A stretch of 64,000 bases of DNA, taken from Parahaliea mediterranea. GTDB taxonomy: Bacteria > Pseudomonadota > Gammaproteobacteria > Pseudomonadales > Halieaceae. Location: positions 434,001 to 498,000 of the forward strand of contig NZ_QEWO01000001.1 in NCBI RefSeq assembly GCF_003402235.1, in the 5' to 3' direction. This document shows, piece after piece, positions 58,246 to 64,000 of this stretch (its first letter is position 1; each line of letters starts with the position of its first letter). The notes under the pieces are model-generated. The model did not search any database. It had not been told where the DNA came from and saw only the letters and a list, made by a program, of their open reading frames with translations. The position numbers were made by a program, and so were the translations under genes.

Positions 58246-61200
58246 ATGAAGCTACCTAACAACGCCGCGCGACTGGCACTGGCGGCCCTGCTGGCCATTC
58301 CCGCCGCGCAGGCCGACGCCAACAGCACCGACACGGCCTGGGACGTCAACCAGCCCGCCTACTCCGTCAAACCCACCCGCGCCAGCCTGGATGTCAGCGA
58401 AGGCACCTGGATGAGCCTGGACGTCTCCCCCGACGGCAAGCAGATTGTGTTCGACCTGATGGGCGACCTCTACCTGCTGCCCATGGGCGGCGGCGAGGCA
58501 AAATCCCTCACCTCTGGCCACGCCTGGGACATGCAGCCGCGCTTCAGCCCCGACGGCAGGTTTGTCGCCTTCACCTCCGACCGCGCCGGCGGCGACAACA
58601 TCTGGACCCTGGAGCTGGCCACCGGCCAGTTCCACCAGGTGACCTTCGAGGACTTCCGGCTGATGAACAACCCGAGCTGGAGCCCGGACGGGCGCTACAT
58701 TGCCGCCCGCAAGCACTTCACCACCTCGCGCTCCCTGGGCACCGGCGAAGTGTGGCTGTACCGCTCCGACGGCGGCGAGGGCCAGAGCGGCCAGCTGGTG
58801 GTGGAGCGCCCCAGCGAAACCTTCCAGAAGGAACAGGGCGAGCCCATGTTCAGCGCCGATGGCACCGGCATCTACTACACACTGAACACTACCCCGGGCA
58901 ACACCTTCATCTACCACCAGGACAGCAACACCGAACTGTTCCAGATTCGCCGGGTGGATCTGGGCACTGGGGATGTGACCACCGTGGCCGACGGCCCCGG
59001 TGGCGCCGTGCGCCCCACGCCCTCTCCCGATGGCAAGCAACTGGCCTTTGTAAAGCGGGTGCGGGCCGAATCGCGCCTGTTTGTGAAGGACCTGGCCTCC
59101 GGCGAAGAGCGCATGGTGTACGCCAACCTCGACCAGGACATGCAGGAAACCTGGGCCGTGCACGGCCTGTACCCCAACATGGACTGGACGCCCGACAGCA
59201 GCGCCGTGGTGTTCTGGGCCGGCGGCAAACTGAAGAAAGTCCAGGTGAACGGCGGTGAGGTGAGCGACATTCCCTTCCACGTGAAGGACACCCGCGACAT
59301 CTACCCCGCCCCGCGCTTTACCGTGGACGTGGCACCCGAGCGCTTCCGCACCCGCATGGTGCGCTTTGCCCAGCCCTCGCCGGATGGCAAGGCCGTGGTG
59401 TTTGAATCCTTAGGCCAGCTCTACCTCAAGCGTGGCGATGGCGCGCCCAAAGCCCTGACCTCCGACAGCGACGGCGGCTTTGACTACAGCCCGGTGTGGG
59501 CGCCGGACGGCGACGATATCTACTTCCTGCGCTGGAGCGACAACAACCTGAGCACCGTGCGCCGGGTCAGTGCCCGCGGCGGCAAGTCGCGCCAACTGAG
59601 CGAGGAAAAAGGCCAGTTCACCGAGCTGGCCATCGACAGCAAGGGCGAAACCCTGGCCTTTCGCAAGCGCGCCGGCTCCGACCTTTTGAACCCGGCCTGG
59701 GGCGTGCAGAGCGGCATCTACCTGATGGATGCCGACGGTGGCAAGGCCCGTTTCGTCAGCCAGCGCGGCACCGATCCCCACTTCGGCCCCGAGGATGACC
59801 GCCTCTACGTACAGGAGCGGGCCGACAGCGCCACCGGCCGCGGCAGCAGCACCGCCGTCACCAAGCTGCTGTCCATGAACCGCGCTGGCTTTGACGTGCG
59901 CGAACTGGCCCAGGCCGAATTCGCCACCGCCATTCGCCTCTCCCCCACTGGCCGCCAGCTCGCCTTCGAGGACAGCCACCACATGTACGTGGCCGACTTT
60001 GCGCCGAGCCCCAAGCCCGTGGTGCTCGATGCCGGCAAGCCCGCCTTCCCCAGCGTCAAGCTGAGCCGCACCGGCGGCACCTACCTGTACTGGAACGCCG
60101 ATGGCAGCGCCCTGTCCTGGTCGGTGGGGCCAGTGCTGAAAACCGTGGCAGTGAACGACGCCTTCGCAGCGGGCTTTGAGCCACCGCAAAGCGGCCGCGA
60201 CCTGTCCATGGAGGTGCAGGCCGCTGCGCCCGAGAGCCGCGTTGCCCTGGTGAATGCCCGGGTGATTACCATGGACGGCCAGCGCACCGTTCACGAGCGC
60301 GGCACCGTGCTGCTGGAGGGCAACCGCATCCAGGCGGTGGGCGCCGCCGGCGACGTGAGCGTGCCCGCCGGCTACGAGCAGGTGGACCTGGCCGGCAAGA
60401 CCGTCATCCCTGGCTTTGTGGACATTCACGCCCACGGCCCTTACGGCAGCGGCGACATTGTGCCCCAGCAGAACTGGAACCTGCTGGGCCACTTGGCCCT
60501 TGGGGTCACCACCGTGCACAACCCCTCCAGCGTGGCCAGCCTGGTCTTTGCCGCGGCGGAATACCAGCAGAGCGGCAAAATCCTCGGCCCGCGTATCTTC
60601 TCCACCGCCGAGATTGTCTACGGCGCCAAAAGCACCTACTGGTCGCCGGTCAACAGCCTGGACGATGCCCTGGCCCACGTACGCCGACTCAAGGCCCAGG
60701 GCGCCATCTCGGTGAAAAACTACAACCAGCCGCGCCGCGAACAGCGCCAGCAGGTGATTGAGGCCGCGCGCCAGGAAGGCCTGATGTCCGTGGCCGAGGG
60801 CGGCTCCCTCTACCACCTGGACATGAACCTGATCGGCGATGGCATTACCGGCATTGAGCACAACGTGCCGGTGATGCCCATGTACGACGACGTAACCCAG
60901 TACTGGCGCCAGTCCCAGGCCGGCTACACCCCGACCCTGGTGGTCACCTTTGGCGGCCTCACCTCCGAGGACTACTACTACCAGGACACCGAGGTGTGGA
61001 AGCACCCCATCCTGTCCAACTTCGTGCCGCCCGCGGTGCTACAGCCGCGCTCCGTGCGCCGACCCATGGCGCCGGAAGCCGACTACCGCGACGACGACGC
61101 GGCCGCCGCCGCCAAAGTCCTGCTGGATGAGGGCGTAATGGTCAACACCGGCGCCCACGGCCAGCGCGAGGGCCTGGGCACCCACTGGGAAATGTGGAGC

Positions 61201-61491
61201 TTCGTGCGCGGCGGCTTCAGCCCCATGGAGGCCCTGTCGGCCGCCACCATCAACCCGGCCACCTACATGGGCATGGCGGCAGACCTGGGGTCGCTGGAGG
61301 CCGGCAAACTGGCCGACCTGGTGATTCTGAACGACAACCCGCTGGAGGACATCCGCAACACCGACCACATCAGCCACGTGATGGTGAACGGCCGCCTGTA
61401 CCGGGCCACCGACCTCGGCGAGGAAGTCACCGGCGACGCCACCCTCCAGCCCTTCTACTGGCAGGGCAAGCCGGAATCTGAACTGCGCTAG
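58246..61491 (+). CDS. exported TolB-type beta-propeller/amidohydrolase fusion protein
   Basis: 1081 residues with a signal peptide ([15 protein letters not shown]). The N-terminal ~650 residues contain six or more WD40/TolB-like blades, each with an S-P-D-G turn ([38 protein letters not shown]). The C-terminal part is an amidohydrolase TIM barrel: metal-His pair DIHAHGPYG, the carboxylated-Lys region [11 protein letters not shown], a further His in [11 protein letters not shown] and [15 protein letters not shown], and the closing [16 protein letters not shown]. It likely hydrolyses a cyclic amide or peptide in the periplasm. Single-gene unit with its own terminator. Confidence 0.9.
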   Translation: MKLPNNAARLALAALLAIPAAQADANSTDTAWDVNQPAYSVKPTRASLDVSEGTWMSLDVSPDGKQIVFDLMGDLYLLPMGGGEAKSLTSGHAWDMQPRFSPDGRFVAFTSDRAGGDNIWTLELATGQFHQVTFEDFRLMNNPSWSPDGRYIAARKHFTTSRSLGTGEVWLYRSDGGEGQSGQLVVERPSETFQKEQGEPMFSADGTGIYYTLNTTPGNTFIYHQDSNTELFQIRRVDLGTGDVTTVADGPGGAVRPTPSPDGKQLAFVKRVRAESRLFVKDLASGEERMVYANLDQDMQETWAVHGLYPNMDWTPDSSAVVFWAGGKLKKVQVNGGEVSDIPFHVKDTRDIYPAPRFTVDVAPERFRTRMVRFAQPSPDGKAVVFESLGQLYLKRGDGAPKALTSDSDGGFDYSPVWAPDGDDIYFLRWSDNNLSTVRRVSARGGKSRQLSEEKGQFTELAIDSKGETLAFRKRAGSDLLNPAWGVQSGIYLMDADGGKARFVSQRGTDPHFGPEDDRLYVQERADSATGRGSSTAVTKLLSMNRAGFDVRELAQAEFATAIRLSPTGRQLAFEDSHHMYVADFAPSPKPVVLDAGKPAFPSVKLSRTGGTYLYWNADGSALSWSVGPVLKTVAVNDAFAAGFEPPQSGRDLSMEVQAAAPESRVALVNARVITMDGQRTVHERGTVLLEGNRIQAVGAAGDVSVPAGYEQVDLAGKTVIPGFVDIHAHGPYGSGDIVPQQNWNLLGHLALGVTTVHNPSSVASLVFAAAEYQQSGKILGPRIFSTAEIVYGAKSTYWSPVNSLDDALAHVRRLKAQGAISVKNYNQPRREQRQQVIEAARQEGLMSVAEGGSLYHLDMNLIGDGITGIEHNVPVMPMYDDVTQYWRQSQAGYTPTLVVTFGGLTSEDYYYQDTEVWKHPILSNFVPPAVLQPRSVRRPMAPEADYRDDDAAAAAKVLLDEGVMVNTGAHGQREGLGTHWEMWSFVRGGFSPMEALSAATINPATYMGMAADLGSLEAGKLADLVILNDNPLEDIRNTDHISHVMVNGRLYRATDLGEEVTGDATLQPFYWQGKPESELR

Positions 61492-61514
61492 CCAGCCAAG
61501 GCCGGCAACCACGC

Positions 61515-61556
61515 AACAACGGCCCCGGGGCAGCACCCCGGGGCCGTTGTTGTTTT
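61515..61556 (+). terminator. rho-independent terminator of the amidohydrolase gene
   Basis: A 16-bp perfect stem (61515-61530 with 61536-61551), core CGGCCCCGGGG, and a 5-nt loop are followed by GTTTT. It starts 23 bp after the stop codon. Confidence 0.92.
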
Positions 61557-61577
61557 AAGCTGAATGAAACGGCCTGT

Positions 61578-61640
61578 GAAAGCCCGGTAAAGTGCGGTAA
61601 AGCCCGGTGGAAACTCAGTGAAGCCCGGTGAATCTCGGTA
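61578..61640. repeat. degenerate ~10-bp direct repeats
   Basis: Six units of a GAAGCCCGGT-like sequence follow one another with 10-11 bp periodicity; three keep AGCCCGGT (61581-61588, 61601-61608, 61622-61629) and three are diverged. The spacing equals one DNA helical turn. The run lies in the 156-bp gap between the terminator and the convergent unknown gene. Confidence 0.75.
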
Positions 61641-61647
61641 AAGGCGG

Positions 61648-62799
61648 CTACGGGCAGCCTAACTCCGGATACTGCTCGATATGCTGTTCTATCTCAGTGG
61701 TAATGCGCTGCAAGGCCACCGCCTCCCCCTCGGCGCGCACCCCATCGAGGTAGGCGTAAAAGAAACGGGGATTGGACATCAACACCCGATCCACCGCCGG
61801 CCGATGATCTTTCACCGCGTCCAGTTGCGCCTGCTTGTGCGCTTCACGCTGCTGCGCCAGTGCCCGGGCGCGCTCCACCTCCCCCAGCGCCTCGTAGGCA
61901 AAACCCTGGATTACCCGGGCAATGGCGCTGCCCATGGCAGTTTTACCCTGGGCCTCCACCAACTGGCCATAGCGCAGGCAGGTGTAGGCCCACTCCACAC
62001 TGGCGGCGGACTGCTCGCGGCACATTCTTACCGTGCCGCTGTAGTCCGGCAGGTGGGCCGCAGCGAGCCCCAGCGCCATGCCAGCGCGCTCAGCAAAAGC
62101 CAGGTCGGTAGAGGCGGCTAGGCCGCGCTCAATCATTTCGATTGTCTCTGTCCAATAATCGCGGGTTTGCGCGGCGCTGGCGGCGTAGCGCATGGCATCC
62201 AGCGCCGCCGCGTGCTCGCCCGCGGCAAAACGGCTGCTTGCAATGTACGCCCAGGTTTCGCTGTTGCTGCCATCCACCGCCGCCAATCGCTGTGCCAGCG
62301 CACCGTCTGAACAACTGCCCGCCCCGGCGCAAAACTGCACAGCGCTCCAGAGCAAAAAAGGATCGTCTGCATGGCCCGCCGTAGCGCGTGCAATCAAGGC
62401 ACCTCGGGCGGTGGCGTCAGATTCCAGCATAGCCGCCAGCAGCAGGTGCTCGGCCGAAGGCGACACCGCCAGCCGGCGGGCAAGCGCCTGCTGCCAGGCG
62501 TCAAAAGAAACGGCCATCTCTCGCGCATCGGCACTCGCCTCCGCCGGCTTTGCCTCGGCCACGCAGTCGGCAGCCTGCCCTGCCGGCATCTGAGCTTCGC
62601 TATTGGCTAACGTATCGACTGCCGTATGGATTCCATCGACTGCTGGGGATAATGCCGCGGCCTCGGTTTGCCGGGGTGCAACCGCTGCACCGCTCGGGCG
62701 AGAGCGATCAGCAGCCTGCCAATACACCCACAACAAAACCACCACTAGACCCAGCGCCACCAGCAGCGCAGGCACGGCCCTGCTGCGCCAGGGAATCAT
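61648..62799 (-). CDS. single-pass membrane protein with an alpha-helical repeat-like periplasmic domain, unknown
   Basis: From the ATG at 62799 the product is 383 residues. A basic N-terminus and one helix (AVPALLVALGLVVVLLWVYW) anchor it, and the rest should be periplasmic. The distal part is Ala-rich paired helices (DAMRYAASAAQTRDYWTETI, MALGLAAAHLPDYSGTVRM) with a TPR/Sel1-like rhythm and scattered Cys. I do not recognise a family. The frame continues 32 codons upstream but the segment is not hydrophobic or conserved-looking. It lies in a stretch with no clear partners. Confidence 0.65.
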   Translation of the reverse strand: MIPWRSRAVPALLVALGLVVVLLWVYWQAADRSRPSGAAVAPRQTEAAALSPAVDGIHTAVDTLANSEAQMPAGQAADCVAEAKPAEASADAREMAVSFDAWQQALARRLAVSPSAEHLLLAAMLESDATARGALIARATAGHADDPFLLWSAVQFCAGAGSCSDGALAQRLAAVDGSNSETWAYIASSRFAAGEHAAALDAMRYAASAAQTRDYWTETIEMIERGLAASTDLAFAERAGMALGLAAAHLPDYSGTVRMCREQSAASVEWAYTCLRYGQLVEAQGKTAMGSAIARVIQGFAYEALGEVERARALAQQREAHKQAQLDAVKDHRPAVDRVLMSNPRFFYAYLDGVRAEGEAVALQRITTEIEQHIEQYPELGCP

Positions 62800-62934
62800 T
62801 GGCCGCGGGCCCGATGGTTGCCTGTCGCTATCACGGCATAGCCGCTTGCTGTTCGCTGAAAACAAATCCTGATCCAGCCCATGCTGGAAATGCAATCAGC
62901 CCGGTGGCGAGAATTAAGAGAAATACAATCTGTG

Positions 62935-63252
62935 TTACTCAAGTTTCCACGCCGGCAACATTGAATAAAAATGTGTGCTGCATTCATTGCAAATAAAAAC
63001 ACTGGGGCCAGCAATTAGGGAAACGCCATCCATTTGGCGCTTGGCACAAAACGAGCAGGAGCACAGTTCAAAACCACTGGGTCTCTTGAGTTTATTTGAT
63101 GTAACAATGTCATTTGTTAAGCACAGGCAATGATTGCAAATGGCAACGCCCTGCTTGGAAAAAATAGACTGGTAGTCAGCAGGCCCTTTCCCACAGAAAG
63201 AACAGCGCTCATTACTTTCTATCAATTTTCTTTTAATAACCCGGGTATTCAT
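62935..63252 (-). CDS. stand-alone tandem ClpX-type zinc-finger protein
   Basis: A 105-residue protein made of two ClpX N-domain zinc fingers: C17-x2-C20-x18-C39-x2-C42 and C66-x2-C69-x18-C88-x2-C91. Both have exactly the ClpX spacing, and the second carries CSFCAK followed by LIAGPSVFICNEC, nearly the ClpX consensus. No AAA+ ATPase domain or other catalytic part is present. The coding DNA is far more AT-rich than its neighbours. In ClpX this domain dimerises and binds adaptors and certain substrates. A decoy or adaptor for ClpXP is possible, but unproved. Confidence 0.88.
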   Translation of the reverse strand: MNTRVIKRKLIESNERCSFCGKGPADYQSIFSKQGVAICNHCLCLTNDIVTSNKLKRPSGFELCSCSFCAKRQMDGVSLIAGPSVFICNECSTHFYSMLPAWKLE

Positions 63253-63642
63253 TACCTTAATGCCAGCATGACAAACATCTCTTTATGTAAGCGTTTATTG
63301 GAATATAAGGCATCAACGAAATGCACTTGACCATCCTTAAACCAAGCCATGAAGATCATACTGCCTGAAATGTCCTTGCCATGGTGCGAATTCAGTCAAG
63401 ACCACTTAATAATCAATTCTGACCAATCGTAAAAATGAAATGTATAAAGATTGTAAAGATTACTTTCCCCCGCTTCCCTGCGCGTGAAGCAGGGGGGAAA
63501 ATTTTACTGCGGTTGGTCACCGACCCCTACCCGGTCCCCCAGGCCAGCCGCCTTGTACCTGCCCTGGCTGCTTCGCAGTGTTGGGCAGGTACTCTTTTTC
63601 CCCTTTCTTTTTTCGCTTTCCTTTTTTGCCAGCTCCCGGGCT
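63253..63642. other. 390-bp AT-rich non-coding stretch
   Basis: I see no convincing gene. The AT-rich first half (63253-63460) gives way to a GC-rich end with two hairpins: a stem with CCCCCGCTTC on the left and GAAGCaGGGGG on the right (63464-63500), and the terminator-like hairpin at 63555-63598. The stretch separates the zinc-finger gene from the molybdenum hydroxylase, both read leftward. Confidence 0.6.
63555..63598 (+). terminator. hairpin with T-run, terminator-like
   Basis: GTACCTGCCC (63555-63564) and GGGCAGGTAC (63583-63592) form a perfect 10-bp stem. The 18-nt loop holds a further CTGC/GCAG mini-stem, and TCTTTTT follows. It is oriented for plus-strand transcripts, yet no plus-strand gene lies upstream within 2 kb, so its role is unclear. 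Confidence 0.55.
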
Positions 63643-64000
63643 TTAGGCAAACGTCACAAATTTATTGAACGGCATTTCCCGCAGGCGCTTGCCGGTTGCG
63701 GCGTAGATGGCGTTGGCCAGTGCCGGTGCCGCCGGCGGTACGGGTGGTTCGCCAATGCCGCTGATGCGCTCGCCGGATTCCAGTGCCTGCACGGTTATCT
63801 GCGGGCACTGGTTGATGCGCATGCCGGTGTGCTGGTGGTAGTTGTGCTGCTCGGCCATGCCATCGGCGTAGGTAATCTGGCAGTTCATGGCGTGGCCAAG
63901 GCCCCAAATCACGCCGCCGGCGGTCTGGTTCTCGAAGTTAACCGGGTCGATGACGCGGCCGACTTCGGCTGCCACAAACACTTTCTCCAGGCGGATTTTT
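63643..64000 (-). CDS. molybdenum hydroxylase large subunit, C-terminal part (5' truncated by window)
   Basis: Only the last ~118 residues are present; the gene runs off the window end on the minus strand. RVIDPVNFENQTAGGVIWGL and SGIGEPPVPPAAPALANAIY are the final signatures of xanthine-dehydrogenase-family molybdopterin subunits, with the G-E-P-P-V-P-P-A active-site Glu segment. The wording (V-I-D-P, G-L-G-H-A-M-N) fits isoquinoline 1-oxidoreductase beta-subunit-like aldehyde oxidases, usually periplasmic. The small 2Fe-2S subunit would be expected outside the window. Confidence 0.85.
   Translation of the reverse strand, partial: KIRLEKVFVAAEVGRVIDPVNFENQTAGGVIWGLGHAMNCQITYADGMAEQHNYHQHTGMRINQCPQITVQALESGERISGIGEPPVPPAAPALANAIYAATGKRLREMPFNKFVTFA

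Noticed and set aside
59410-61005. A 531-codon minus-strand frame inside the amidohydrolase gene
   Set aside because: It is antisense to a well-supported enzyme, with no ribosome binding site or family motif.
63555-63598. Integron attC site or mobile-element end
   Set aside because: The hairpin contains a GTTGGGC-like core on one side, but no matching RYYYAAC on the other and no integrase or cassette genes nearby.
63435-63668. A 77-codon plus-strand frame in the AT-rich stretch
   Set aside because: It runs through both hairpins and ends inside the molybdenum-hydroxylase gene on the other strand. No ribosome binding site and no recognisable motif.

Overview
The window is GC-rich, densely packed chromosomal DNA from a gammaproteobacterium. 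The type of organism is inferred from gene content and order: dnaX-ybaB-recR beside a 4.5S RNA, lpxH-ppiB with divergent glnS-cysS near folD and acnB, nudJ-mnmA-hflD-purB, and the gamma-type markers truC, miaE, hflD, ycgN/ycgL and roxA. The order resembles Pseudomonas-like genomes. A marine Cellvibrionales/Halieaceae-type genome is my best guess, but nothing here proves the genus. No prophage, transposon, integron or CRISPR array was seen.

Layout. 1-2.3 kb: tail of an IclR-type regulator, a SpoU/TrmH RNA methyltransferase and a membrane-anchored quinone-oxidoreductase-like protein. 2.4-9.2 kb, minus strand: a MoxR ATPase with two von Willebrand A proteins, then ycgN, ycgL, rnd, recR and ybaB. 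9.3-11.6 kb: dnaX, with what looks like a complete programmed -1 frameshift signal, and the SRP RNA. 11.7-19.1 kb, plus strand: an RND efflux pair behind a good sigma-70 promoter, truC, a TauE-type permease and an aldehyde dehydrogenase. 19.1-20.4 kb: tRNA-Pro, tRNA-His, tRNA-Arg and folD. 20.4-24.7 kb: an MscS channel, then a BON-domain protein, a DUF1328 membrane peptide and a small PRC-like protein behind a near-consensus sigma-54 promoter, facing a sigma-54 activator whose receiver domain has lost its phospho-acceptor Asp. 24.8-33.2 kb: cysS, glnS, ppiB, lpxH, miaE, a DUF1289 gene and acnB.

33.3-46.6 kb is more accessory: a MerR-type regulator divergent from tpm with a 19-bp-spacer promoter, a MAPEG protein, an endonuclease/phosphatase-fold protein, a nitronate monooxygenase, small conserved genes, a DeaD-type helicase, an aldo/keto reductase and AraC pair separated by a 14-bp tandem repeat, an AEC transporter, a di-heme peroxidase, and a LysR/DoxX pair with a clear operator. 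46.6-53.2 kb returns to housekeeping functions: a LigB-like dioxygenase, nudJ-mnmA-hflD-purB, roxA, a GNAT protein and a DUF7931-like protein. 53.3-64 kb: a MATE pump, a DUF885 hydrolase, an outer-membrane beta-barrel, an exported peroxiredoxin, a large beta-propeller/amidohydrolase protein, an unknown anchored protein, an AT-rich patch encoding a stand-alone tandem ClpX zinc-finger protein, and the end of a molybdenum-hydroxylase large subunit.

The candidates I find most worth following are the sigma-54/BON/DUF1328 module with its atypical activator, the orphan double ClpX zinc-binding-domain protein, the MerR-tpm metalloid-type switch, and the dnaX frameshift cassette. All functional calls come from reading motifs by eye; no database search was run.
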